Below are positions 56,707 to 64,000 of a DNA stretch of 64,000 nt, piece after piece. The position numbers and the translations under genes are program-made. How positions within the stretch are numbered: position 1 is the stretch's first letter; each line of letters opens with the position of its first letter. The notes under the pieces are model-generated. The model saw nothing but the letters and a program-made list of their open reading frames with translations. It was not told where the DNA came from and searched no databases. This DNA comes from Aeromicrobium sp. Root344 (GTDB taxonomy: Bacteria; Actinomycetota; Actinomycetes; Propionibacteriales; Nocardioidaceae): assembly GCF_001425755.1 (NCBI RefSeq), contig NZ_LMDH01000001.1, positions 725,366 to 789,365 on the forward strand, in the 5' to 3' direction.

Positions 56707-57869
56707 GTCCGCACCTCGAGCTCACGGACCCACTTCGTCTGCAGGACTCCGGGCCGGTTGGGCGCGATGATCCGGCACGGATAGCCATGGTCCAGGCTCA
56801 GCGGCTCGCCGTTGAGCTCCAGGGCCAGCAACGTGCGGGGGTCGTCGACGAAGTCGCCGGGCAGCTCGGAGGTACGAAAGGCGCCGCGCGTCTGCATCGA
56901 CCGTACGGTGACCGTTGACCGGGACGGCGCCCCGACGAGGGCGATCAGGTCCTGGACGGCAACCCCGGTCCACACGGCGTTGCGGCTCCATCCCTCGACG
57001 CACGCGATCGGCAGCCGGTGCGTACGCTGCGGCAGCTTCGCGAGCTCGTCACGGGTGAGCGACACGGTGCGCGCTCCGGCCTTGAGCTGGAGCACGAACG
57101 CCGGATCGCTGGCGGCACGGGTGGCACCGGCTGCCCGCGCCGTGCGGTTGACCGGCAGGTCCTGCGGTCCGTCCCCGTCGCGTACGCCGAACACGGAGAT
57201 CCTGCGGAGGACCGGCACCGTCTGGCCGACGGTCAGGACCAGGGCCAGGCCCGACGCGACGGTCAGGCCACGCAGGACGGCTCGGCGGCTGGGCCCCTCG
57301 GCGTCGACCGGCGGCTCGTCCGCGACCGAGGCTCCGAGACCTTCGCGGATGACCGGAAGCTTGACCGCGATGTGCACGAGGAGTGCTCCGATCGCGACCC
57401 ACGCGACGGCCTCGTGCGTGCGCCGGAAGCTGAACTCCCACGGATACCACTGCACAACGTTGAGCAGACCGCTCGTGAGCTGGAAGATCGCCGCCGCGAC
57501 CAGCACGCCGATCGAGGCGCGTTCCAAGACGTCGACGAGCTGGTCGCGTCTGGCCTTGGGCGGGCGGATGAAGAACCGGGGATAGACCGACCACAGCTTG
57601 ACCAGCAGCAGCGGGACCGACGCGATGCCGGTCGCCACGTGCGTGCCCTGCGTGACCCGGTAGAGCCATGCGGGGTTCGGGCCGATCGGCAGCCAGCTGG
57701 GTGAGTCGTACTGGAAGTGGCTCCACAGCCCGGTCAGGAAGCAGATGCCGAACGCGATGCCCAGCGCTGTCCCGACGCGGGCGGTGGTCGCAGGTCCCCG
57801 CGACCTGGCGCTGAAGTCCTCGGGCCGCGGGATGCGCTTCTCGATGTCCTCGACGCGGGGAAGTCTCAT
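56703..57869 (-). CDS. Membrane cytochrome b-type/molybdopterin oxidoreductase fusion
   Basis: A 388-residue protein. About five membrane helices (residues 32-215) carry several His positions (SHFQYD, QGTHVATGI, RRTHEAVAW and LLVHIAVK) that could ligate heme b as in cytochrome b561-type anchors. The C-terminal half is a sulfite oxidase-fold Mo domain with the ligand Cys290 in IACVEGWSRNAVWTGV, then LDHGYPCRIIAPN. The electron path is probably Mo to heme to quinone; the substrate is unknown. The ATG at 57869 overlaps the methyltransferase stop by 4 bp. A second Mo oxidoreductase is at 39.7 kb but has a different anchor. Confidence 0.88.
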   Translation of the reverse strand: MRLPRVEDIEKRIPRPEDFSARSRGPATTARVGTALGIAFGICFLTGLWSHFQYDSPSWLPIGPNPAWLYRVTQGTHVATGIASVPLLLVKLWSVYPRFFIRPPKARRDQLVDVLERASIGVLVAAAIFQLTSGLLNVVQWYPWEFSFRRTHEAVAWVAIGALLVHIAVKLPVIREGLGASVADEPPVDAEGPSRRAVLRGLTVASGLALVLTVGQTVPVLRRISVFGVRDGDGPQDLPVNRTARAAGATRAASDPAFVLQLKAGARTVSLTRDELAKLPQRTHRLPIACVEGWSRNAVWTGVAVQDLIALVGAPSRSTVTVRSMQTRGAFRTSELPGDFVDDPRTLLALELNGEPLSLDHGYPCRIIAPNRPGVLQTKWVRELEVRT

Positions 57870-58504
57870 GCGCGTTCCATGTGCGCAGTGTGCCTGCCGC
57901 CAGCGGAGTGCGTCGCCACGACGCGCAGGCCGGCGCGCTGCGCGACCTCGTCGATCGCGTCGAGACCGACCACGGCCCACGCGAAGTGGGCCGACAACCG
58001 CCCGTCGACCCGAAGCCGGCGGTGCTCGCGAACGAGCCCCGCGCCCGTGGGAGCGACCTCGGCGATCACGGTTCCGTCGTGGGTCAGGACCTGCCGCAGG
58101 CGACCGAGCAGACGCACGGGGTCGCCGCCGATGCCCAGATTGCCGTCGGCCAGCAGCGCGTACGCCCACCGGCCCTCGCCGGGAATGGCGCCGAACACGT
58201 CCCGGCGCAGCGCAAGCGCCCCGCGTGTGCGGGTCTGCCGGATCGCCTCGCTGGAGACGTCGATGCCCATCGCGGGAACCCGACGCGCGGCCAGCTCAGC
58301 GACCAGGCGGCCGGGGCCGCAGCCGATGTCGATCGTCGCGTCGTCGCACGGCTCGATGAACAGCTCGCGGTCGACCCAGTCGGGGGCCGACGACCACTGC
58401 GCGACCTCGAACGGCTGGGTGTGCCCGACGTGGTCGACGACGTGCGTCGGCTTGCCGGCGAAGGCCTCGTCGTACGCCGAGACCGCGTCGAACGCGATGC
58501 TCAT
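57866..58504 (-). CDS. SAM-dependent methyltransferase
   Basis: A 212-residue class I methyltransferase with the SAM-binding motif TIDIGCGPGRLVAELA (about residues 57-72), the acidic motif II in GIDVSSEAI and later LLADGNLGIGGDP. The substrate is unknown. It is the third gene of the operon; its ATG overlaps the DUF2064 stop by 4 bp. Confidence 0.9.
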   Translation of the reverse strand: MSIAFDAVSAYDEAFAGKPTHVVDHVGHTQPFEVAQWSSAPDWVDRELFIEPCDDATIDIGCGPGRLVAELAARRVPAMGIDVSSEAIRQTRTRGALALRRDVFGAIPGEGRWAYALLADGNLGIGGDPVRLLGRLRQVLTHDGTVIAEVAPTGAGLVREHRRLRVDGRLSAHFAWAVVGLDAIDEVAQRAGLRVVATHSAGGRHTAHMERA

Positions 58505-59148
58505 GAGTTGACCCGAAGGCTTTGCACGACGGCGGCGACGCGGGAGAGCGGGATGCCGTCAGCGATGTCGAGGGCATCGGCCCACGTGTCCATGTCGCGG
58601 ACCGTGCGCAGCCGTTCGACGTCTCCCAGGGCACGCTCGGTGTGCTCGGCGGTGTCGTCGACCGACATCTCGACGTCCGCGAGCACGGCGGCCTCGCCGG
58701 GGTCGGGCAGACCCAGGAGCCACCAGCCGCCGTCGACGGCCGGCCCGATGACGCGCGAGCCTCGGCGAACCTCGGCCCCGGCATCCAGGTAGTCCCGCAC
58801 GGTCAGCTGCGGGGTGTCCATGCCGACCTGCACGACCCCGTGCCCGCCATCAGCGTCTGCGTGCGCATGAGCCAGCCGTGCGCCGAGGCCGTCGCCGCGC
58901 TGCGACACCACGCGTACGCCCGAGAGCGCGCGCGTGATCTCGTCAGTGCGGACCGCGTCGCCCAGCTCACCCGTCAGCGCGACGACGACAGGCCATCCCA
59001 GGGCTGCGACGGTCTCGAGCGTGTCGAGCAGTGCCGCTGCCGCGAGCTGGGCCGCCGCGTCGTCGCCGACCGTGGCCGCGACGCGGGTCTTGACGAGCCC
59101 CGGCTCGGGCGCCTTGGCCACGACGAGGACAGTCGGATCGTTCGTCAT
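58501..59148 (-). CDS. DUF2064 (CofC-like) nucleotidyl/glycosyl transferase
   Basis: A 215-residue protein of the DUF2064 group, related to CofC-type nucleotidyltransferases, with VLVVAKAPEPGLVKTR near the N-terminus, the acidic metal motif in QVGMDTPQLT, and VIGPAVDGGWWLLGL. Members co-occur with a GT2 protein and were first linked to radical SAM/selenium gene clusters; their reaction is not established. It is the second gene of the operon, with a 4-bp overlap on each side. Confidence 0.9.
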   Translation of the reverse strand: MTNDPTVLVVAKAPEPGLVKTRVAATVGDDAAAQLAAAALLDTLETVAALGWPVVVALTGELGDAVRTDEITRALSGVRVVSQRGDGLGARLAHAHADADGGHGVVQVGMDTPQLTVRDYLDAGAEVRRGSRVIGPAVDGGWWLLGLPDPGEAAVLADVEMSVDDTAEHTERALGDVERLRTVRDMDTWADALDIADGIPLSRVAAVVQSLRVNS

Positions 59149-59807
59149 CGCAGGACCCTGGCGAAGTCCTGCACGACGCGTGCCGTGCCACGGACCGACC
59201 CGGAGACCTTGGACCTCGTGCCGGCTGCTCGACGGTCATAGTCGACGTCGATCTCCTGCACGGTCCAGCCGGCCTCTGCCGCGCGCAGCATGAGCTCGAG
59301 CGGGTAGCCGAAGCGCCGGTCCTCGACGCCGAGGCCGAGCAGATCGGTCCGGCGGCAGACTCGCATGGGCGCGAGGTCGTGGATCGGGAACGCCGAGCGG
59401 CGCCGGATCCAGGTCGCCAGGAGCTGTGTGCCCAATCGCGCGTGCCAGGGCCACACGCCGCGACCCATGGGGCGACGCCGGCCGACCGCCATCGTCGCCA
59501 GTCCCGAACGTACGAGCTCCAGCATGGGCACGAGATCGGCGAGGCGCATCGAGGCGTCTCCATCGATCACCGCGACGAACTCGGCCTCAGCGGCAAGCAT
59601 CCCCGCATGAACGGCTGCGCCGTAGCCCGGTCGGGTCTCGGTCACGACGTGCGCGCCGAGGGCGCGGGCCACGTCTGCCGTGCCGTCAGTCGACCCGTTG
59701 TCGACGACGATCGCGCGCCATCCGGACGGGACGTCGGCGAGCACGATCGGCAGCGCAGCAGCCTCGTCCCGGCAGGGGATCACCACATCGCACACGCTCA
59801 TACCCAT
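59145..59807 (-). CDS. Family 2 glycosyltransferase
   Basis: A 220-residue GT-A fold transferase. It has CDVVIPCRDEAAALPIVL, the nucleotide-binding VVDNGSTDGTADVA, the metal motif VIDGDASM, and a C-terminal catalytic part with VGRRRPMGRG and LAPMRVCRR. It is smaller than full GT2 enzymes and resembles the type paired with DUF2064. It leads a five-gene operon and starts at an ATG six nt after a TAGCGT hexamer. Confidence 0.9.
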   Translation of the reverse strand: MGMSVCDVVIPCRDEAAALPIVLADVPSGWRAIVVDNGSTDGTADVARALGAHVVTETRPGYGAAVHAGMLAAEAEFVAVIDGDASMRLADLVPMLELVRSGLATMAVGRRRPMGRGVWPWHARLGTQLLATWIRRRSAFPIHDLAPMRVCRRTDLLGLGVEDRRFGYPLELMLRAAEAGWTVQEIDVDYDRRAAGTRSKVSGSVRGTARVVQDFARVLR

Positions 59808-59813
59808 GATTCG

Positions 59814-59819
59814 ACGCTA
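59814..59819 (-). promoter_or_regulatory. TAGCGT -10 of a probable leaderless promoter (five-gene operon)
   Basis: On the minus strand TAGCGT is followed by six nt and then the GT2 ATG at 59807. No Shine-Dalgarno is present. Confidence 0.5.
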
Positions 59820-59909
59820 GGGGCGTCCCGGCTTGGTCCGCCAGACGTCGGGCGATGACGGACCCGTGACGTCGGCTCGTTCGGCCAGCCCCGGGGCCAC
59901 CGGCGCACC

Positions 59910-59915
59910 TAGGCT
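59910..59915 (+). promoter_or_regulatory. TAGGCT -10 of a probable leaderless promoter (membrane protein/two-component operon)
   Basis: TAGGCT is followed by GACGTC (6 nt) and then the GTG at 59922. It is divergent from the promoter at 59814-59819, within a 114-bp gap. Confidence 0.5.
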
Positions 59916-59921
59916 GACGTC

Positions 59922-61220
59922 GTGCCCCCCACCCTGTCCTCCGCCCGCGCAGCGATCGCGTCAGCGGCCGTCGGGCTCGTCCTGGTGGTGGCGGCGATCG
60001 TCGTCCCGCGCCTGACCGACGAGGACGTGCGCGTGCACTGGCCCCCGCTGCACGCCGACTGGGACCCGCGAATCGGGCTGCTGACCCTGCCCGCGGTCGC
60101 GATCGGCCTGCTCCTGTGGGTCGCGCTCCCCCGCCTGGCCGCGACCGCTTCGTGGCGCGCCCTCCTGGCGTACGCCTTCGCCGGCACGTGGCTGTGGACC
60201 ATGGCGCTGGCGATGACGGAGGGCACCGACGGGCTCGCGCGGGTCTTCGAACGACCCGGCGAGTACGTCCACGACGCCCAGCGGGTCGACTCGATCGGCA
60301 CCATGATGCGGACGTTCGTCGATCGCATCCCGATGGACTCGCCCGACCACTGGCACACCCACGTCGCCGGGCACCCACCCGGAGCACTGTTGTTCTTCGT
60401 GCTGCTCGACCGCCTCGGCATCACCGACCCGTTCTGGATCGGCGTCGTGGTCGTCACGATCGGCAGCACGGCGGTCGTCGCGGTCCTGATGACCCTCAAG
60501 ACGCTCGGTTCCGTGCGCCTGGCGCGGCAGGCCATGCCGTGGATCGTCCTCGCCCCGACCGCCGTCTGGATGGGTGTCGACGGTGATGCCTTGTTCACCG
60601 CCGTCGCGGCGTGGGGTCTCGCTCTGCTGGCGGTCGCCGCCGTGCACCGGCGCCCGGGAGCCGCGGTCGCGGCCGGTCTGCTGCTCGGCGCGTGCGTCTA
60701 CCTGTCGTACGGGCTGGTGCTCCTCGCGATCCTCGCCGTCGCGGTCCTGGTCGTCGGCCGTACGTGGCGACCGTTGCCCTGGGCGCTTGCGGGCGCAGCC
60801 GCTGTTGCCGTGGCGTTCACCGTGGCGGGCTTCGAGTGGTGGAGGGCGTACCCCGTCCTGCACGACCGCTACTACGCCGGCATCGCGTCCGAGCGGCCCT
60901 ACTCGTACTGGGTCTGGGCCGATGTCGCCGCATGGACGTTCACGGTCGGGCTCGTCGTGTGGGCCGCGTTTCCCCGGGCGGTTCGCGCCTTCAGGGAGGG
61001 CGACGTCATGGCTCGGCTCGCGGGCGCCGCCGTGCTGACGATCCTCGTCGCGACGGTCTCCGGCATGAGCAAGGCCGAGGTCGAGCGCATCTGGCTGCCG
61101 TTCACGATCTGGGTCGTCGCGCTCCCGGCACTGCTCCCCCAGCGATGGCACCGTCCGGCCCTGCTGTCCCAGGTCGTCCTGGCCCTGTGCGTCCAACAGC
61201 TGGTGCTGACAAGGTGGTGA
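59922..61220 (+). CDS. Polytopic membrane protein, GT-C-like
   Basis: A 432-residue protein with about ten to twelve membrane helices. Between the early helices lies HWHTHVAGHPPGALLFF and before it a VRVHWPPLHADWDP segment with acidic/His residues. This layout resembles GT-C glycosyltransferases that use polyprenyl-phosphate sugars, but no confirmed catalytic motif is seen. The stop overlaps an in-frame GTG of the response regulator. It is probably leaderless. Confidence 0.75.
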   Translation: MPPTLSSARAAIASAAVGLVLVVAAIVVPRLTDEDVRVHWPPLHADWDPRIGLLTLPAVAIGLLLWVALPRLAATASWRALLAYAFAGTWLWTMALAMTEGTDGLARVFERPGEYVHDAQRVDSIGTMMRTFVDRIPMDSPDHWHTHVAGHPPGALLFFVLLDRLGITDPFWIGVVVVTIGSTAVVAVLMTLKTLGSVRLARQAMPWIVLAPTAVWMGVDGDALFTAVAAWGLALLAVAAVHRRPGAAVAAGLLLGACVYLSYGLVLLAILAVAVLVVGRTWRPLPWALAGAAAVAVAFTVAGFEWWRAYPVLHDRYYAGIASERPYSYWVWADVAAWTFTVGLVVWAAFPRAVRAFREGDVMARLAGAAVLTILVATVSGMSKAEVERIWLPFTIWVVALPALLPQRWHRPALLSQVVLALCVQQLVLTRW

Positions 61221-61222
61221 TC

Positions 61223-61930
61223 ATGGCGAGCGTCGACCGACCTCACGTCCTGGTGGTCGAGGACGATCACGCGGTGGGCGACGTGCTGCGTCGCTACCTC
61301 GAGCAGTCGTACGACGTCACCGTCGCCACCGACGGGGTGACCGGCCTCGCGGCCGCGCGTGACCTGGCACCGGACCTGATCGTGCTCGACGTCATGCTGC
61401 CGCAGCTCGACGGCCTGGAGATCTGCCGGCAGCTCCGCGAGACCGACGGCTCGGCCGTGCCGATCATCATGCTGACCGCTCTCGGGGAGACCGACGACCG
61501 CATCGCCGGACTCAGCAGTGGCGCCGACGACTACGTGACGAAGCCGTTCAGCGTCAAGGAGCTGACCTTGCGCGTCGGCTCGGTGCTGCGCCGCAGCCTC
61601 GTACCGGCCGGGACACGACCCGTCGCGGGGCTGCTGACCGACGGTGACCTCACGGTGCACCCCGTGGCCCGCGAGACACTGCGCTCCGGCAGCGTCCTGC
61701 CGCTGACCACGCGGGAGTTCGACCTGCTGCACTTCTTCCTGCGGCACCCGCACGAGGTGTTCAGCCGCGAGGAGCTGCTCCGGCAGGTCTGGGGCTGGGA
61801 GTACGGCGACCACTCGACCGTGACGGTGCACGTCAAACGCCTGCGCCACAAGATCGAGGCCGATCCGGCCGATCCGACGAGGATCGTCACGGTCTACGGA
61901 CTCGGCTACCGCTGGGACCCGTCAGCATGA
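61223..61930 (+). CDS. OmpR-family response regulator
   Basis: A 235-residue regulator: receiver domain with Glu13/Asp14/Asp15, phosphoaccepting Asp56 in LIVLDVMLPQ and Lys in YVTKPF, then a winged-helix DNA-binding domain with LTTREFDLLHFFLRHPHEVF and HVKRLRHKIEADP. The ATG at 61223 has AAGGTGG five nt before it; a GTG at 61217, two codons upstream, would give a 4-bp overlap with the membrane protein gene. The stop overlaps the kinase start by 4 bp. Confidence 0.95.
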   Translation: MASVDRPHVLVVEDDHAVGDVLRRYLEQSYDVTVATDGVTGLAAARDLAPDLIVLDVMLPQLDGLEICRQLRETDGSAVPIIMLTALGETDDRIAGLSSGADDYVTKPFSVKELTLRVGSVLRRSLVPAGTRPVAGLLTDGDLTVHPVARETLRSGSVLPLTTREFDLLHFFLRHPHEVFSREELLRQVWGWEYGDHSTVTVHVKRLRHKIEADPADPTRIVTVYGLGYRWDPSA

Positions 61931-62931
61931 GCAGCGACACGCTGCATGCGCTGGTCATCGGGCTGCTGGGCTCGCTCGGTGTCGTCGGAGTCGGGGCGCT
62001 CGTGCTCTACCTGCTGCGGGGCCGCGCCCTGACGACGTCGATCGTCCTGCTGACCCTCGTACCCCTCATCGCGATCATCGTCGGCGTCGTCGGCACGAGC
62101 CAGTTCATGTTCACCGCCGAGCTGCGGCGCACCGCGATCGTCTGGCTGGTCGTCACGGCTGTCAGCGTGCCGAGCGCGATCGTCCTGGGCAGCTCCCTGG
62201 CTCGCAAGATCGTGTGGGAGCGCGAAGCCCTCGAGCGCGAACGCAGCGCCGAGCGGTCACGGCGCGAGCTCCTCGCCTGGCTCAGCCACGACCTCCGCAC
62301 GCCCATCGCCGGCGTCCAGGCCATGACGGAGGCGCTCGAGGACGGCGTCGTGTCGTCGCCCGAAGACGTCAAGCAGTACGCCCAGCTGATCCGTGCCGAG
62401 ACGCTGCGGCTGGCCTCGATGATCGACGACCTCTTCGAGATGTCGCAGATCAACGCCGGGACGCTGGCCCTCGACGTCGGCCCGATCGCGGTCGACGACG
62501 TCGTACGCTCTGCCGTCGACGCCGCCCGTCCTGCCGGCGAACGCCACGGCGTACGCCTCGCAGTGCAGGGCCGGCCGCACGGCACGCTCGCGGTCGGTGC
62601 CGCCCCCGAGCTCATGCGGGTGCTCCGCAACCTGCTCGGCAACGCGATCCGGCACACCCCCGAAGGCAGCACCGTGACGGTCTCGATCGGCTCGGACCGC
62701 TCCGAGGTGTGGCTGCGGGTCGACGACTCGTGCGGCGGCATCCCGGACCACGACCTCGGCAAGGTGTTCGACATGGGCTACCGCGGGTCGGCGGCGCGGG
62801 AGTCCGACGGCCAGGGCGCCGGCATGGGCCTGGCGATCGCCCGCGGCCTGCTCGATGCCCAGTCAGGCTCGATCGACGTCCGCAACCACGACACCGGGTG
62901 CCAGTTCGAGATCCGCCTCCCGGCCGCCTGA
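61927..62931 (+). CDS. Two-component sensor histidine kinase
   Basis: A 334-residue kinase with three N-terminal membrane helices (about residues 5-32, 38-60 and 68-94) and almost no extracellular domain. The HisKA box RRELLAWLSHDLRTPIAG has the phosphorylated His at 121. ATP-binding boxes are LRNLLGNAIRHTP (N), DDSCGGIP (G1) and GAGMGLAIARGLL (G2). A sensor with so little exposed outside may read the membrane or the adjacent polytopic protein. The ATG overlaps the regulator stop by 4 bp. Confidence 0.94.
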   Translation: MSSDTLHALVIGLLGSLGVVGVGALVLYLLRGRALTTSIVLLTLVPLIAIIVGVVGTSQFMFTAELRRTAIVWLVVTAVSVPSAIVLGSSLARKIVWEREALERERSAERSRRELLAWLSHDLRTPIAGVQAMTEALEDGVVSSPEDVKQYAQLIRAETLRLASMIDDLFEMSQINAGTLALDVGPIAVDDVVRSAVDAARPAGERHGVRLAVQGRPHGTLAVGAAPELMRVLRNLLGNAIRHTPEGSTVTVSIGSDRSEVWLRVDDSCGGIPDHDLGKVFDMGYRGSAARESDGQGAGMGLAIARGLLDAQSGSIDVRNHDTGCQFEIRLPAA

Positions 62932-62941
62932 GCCGACCACC

Positions 62942-63982
62942 TCACCGCCGGCGCAACGGATCCGTCGCCAGCTCGGCGAGACCGACCTCGGGAGGGACCT
63001 CGGCGGTGAAACCGAGTCCCTCGGTCGCGGCCGTCGGCGACGCCACCACGTGCCGTACGTCGAACCGGCGGTAGTCGCCGGTCAGCTCGGGCGACGCACC
63101 GTCGGCGGCCGCTGAAAGTGTCGCTGCCATCTCGCCGATCGTGAACGGGTGCCCCGACGCGACGTTGTAGGCGGTCAGACCCGAGGGATGCGCCCCGACC
63201 TGCTCGATCGCCAGCACGTTGGCACGTGCGACGTCGTTGACGTGCACGAAGTCCCGCACCTGGCGGCCGTCCTCGAACACGCGAGGGGCCTCACCGCGCG
63301 CGATCGCGGAGCGGAAGATCGCCGCCACACCGGCGTACGGCGTGTCCGCGGGCATGCCCGGGCCGTAGACGTTGTGATAGCGCAGCGCGATCGTGCGCGC
63401 CTCGTCGAGCGTGCACCACGCGCCGGCGTAGTGCTCCTGCGCGACCTTCGACGCGGCATAGCTCGTGCGGGGCAGGAACGCGGTGTCCTCGCCGATCTCG
63501 CGCCACGCGATCTCGCCACCGCAGACCGGGCAGCGCGGATCGAACCGGCCGGCGGCCAGATCGTCCTCACGACGTACGGCCGGCGGCACGTCGCCGTCGA
63601 CGGGGCACGTGTAGCGCCCGTCGCCGTAGACCACCATCGACGACGCGAGCACGAGGTCACGTACGCCTGTCCGCGACATCGCCGCGAGCAGGCGGGCGGT
63701 GCCGGCGTCGTTGTGCTCCGCGTAGTCCGGCAGGTCCTGCGCGTCCACGCCGTTGCCGACCATCGCCGCCTGGTGGCACACCACGTCGACCCCCTCGAGC
63801 ACCTCGTCAAGCGGATCGCGACGCAGGTCGATGCGGCGGATGTCCGGGTCGTACGTCCCGCCCGTCCCGTGGGCCTGCGGGAGGTAGGCATCGAGCGCGA
63901 CCACGTCGTGCCCCCGCGCCAGCGCCTGAGCGCGGATGTGCCCGCCGATGAAGCCGGCCGCACCGGTCAGCAGGATCCTCAC
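62942..63982 (-). CDS. NAD-dependent sugar nucleotide epimerase/dehydratase, dTDP-L-rhamnose 4-epimerase-like
   Basis: A 346-residue extended short-chain dehydrogenase. It has the NAD motif TGAAGFIGGHI (about residues 6-16), catalytic SSMVVYGDG, and YAASK with the Tyr/Lys pair. Between them is a Cys-containing insertion: Cys126, then Cys151 and Cys154 in CPVCGG, as in dTDP-rhamnose 4-epimerase-like enzymes, where it looks like a metal ribbon. Only three Cys are seen; a fourth ligand is not obvious. The GTG start overlaps the stop of a gene that lies outside the window. Confidence 0.88.
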   Translation of the reverse strand: MRILLTGAAGFIGGHIRAQALARGHDVVALDAYLPQAHGTGGTYDPDIRRIDLRRDPLDEVLEGVDVVCHQAAMVGNGVDAQDLPDYAEHNDAGTARLLAAMSRTGVRDLVLASSMVVYGDGRYTCPVDGDVPPAVRREDDLAAGRFDPRCPVCGGEIAWREIGEDTAFLPRTSYAASKVAQEHYAGAWCTLDEARTIALRYHNVYGPGMPADTPYAGVAAIFRSAIARGEAPRVFEDGRQVRDFVHVNDVARANVLAIEQVGAHPSGLTAYNVASGHPFTIGEMAATLSAAADGASPELTGDYRRFDVRHVVASPTAATEGLGFTAEVPPEVGLAELATDPLRRR

Positions 63983-64000
63983 GGCAGCTCGATCGGCAGG
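63979..64000 (-). CDS. C-terminal tail of an upstream gene (partial, product unknown)
   Basis: The minus strand reads LPIELP and then a TGA that overlaps the epimerase GTG by 4 bp, like the other operon junctions here. Six codons are too few to name the protein. Confidence 0.4.

Overview
The window is chromosomal DNA from a high-GC Gram-positive actinobacterium. The gene set points to Propionibacteriales/Nocardioidaceae (Aeromicrobium- or Nocardioides-like). Reasons: strongly GC-biased codon use, an actinobacterial RpoB and RpoC, a complete six-gene mce operon, a cutinase, a GAF-ANTAR protein, a sigK/rskA locus and MPT83-like fasciclin lipoprotein, and many genes that appear to be read from leaderless transcripts. 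The family-level placement is inference; the phylum-level one is secure. I see no insertion sequence, prophage, CRISPR array or plasmid signal.

Layout. 1-5.1 kb: the start-side part of a hydroxyacid-oxoacid transhydrogenase-like gene with its GntR regulator, a lipoprotein, a NUDIX hydrolase, an acyltransferase-3 protein and a cutinase. 5.1-29.2 kb (minus strand): the transcription/translation core secE-nusG-rplK-rplA, rplJ-rplL and rpoB-rpoC, with a tRNA-Trp ahead of secE. Two things are lodged in this core: an LppX/LprG-type lipoprotein gene between rplA and rplJ, and a whole mce lipid-import operon (mkl ATPase, two YrbE permeases, MceA-F, two Mce-associated proteins) between rplL and rpoB. 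29.3-35.6 kb: malic enzyme, adenosine deaminase, two DUF4190 proteins, murB, rpmG, tRNA-Met, tRNA-Thr, pyrD and a small membrane protein. 35.6-39.5 kb: a NarL-type two-component system, two small membrane proteins and a GAF-ANTAR regulator. 39.7-46.2 kb: a sigK regulon in which three transcription units carry the same promoter motif. 46.2-56.2 kb: a polar amino acid ABC importer, then a large four-gene FtsX-type ABC exporter operon whose first ATPase carries an AbrB-like tail. 56.3-64 kb: a five-gene operon (GT2, DUF2064, methyltransferase, membrane-anchored molybdopterin oxidoreductase, small membrane protein), a divergent operon of a multi-membrane protein with an OmpR-type two-component system, and a sugar nucleotide epimerase.

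How it works together. Operons are tightly packed: most junctions are 4-bp ATGA/GTGA overlaps. First genes fall into two classes. Some have a clear Shine-Dalgarno; at least nine others start 6-8 nt after a TANNNT hexamer with no Shine-Dalgarno, as expected for leaderless mRNA. Rho-independent hairpins close most units, and three of them share the same stem core. The sigK region is the most informative piece: a C(A/C)ATCC-N15-NCGAA(C/T) motif precedes sigK-rskA, the FAD oxidoreductase/DUF1365/DUF1295 operon and the molybdenum oxidoreductase/fasciclin operon, which defines a local autoregulated regulon and also fixes two start codons.
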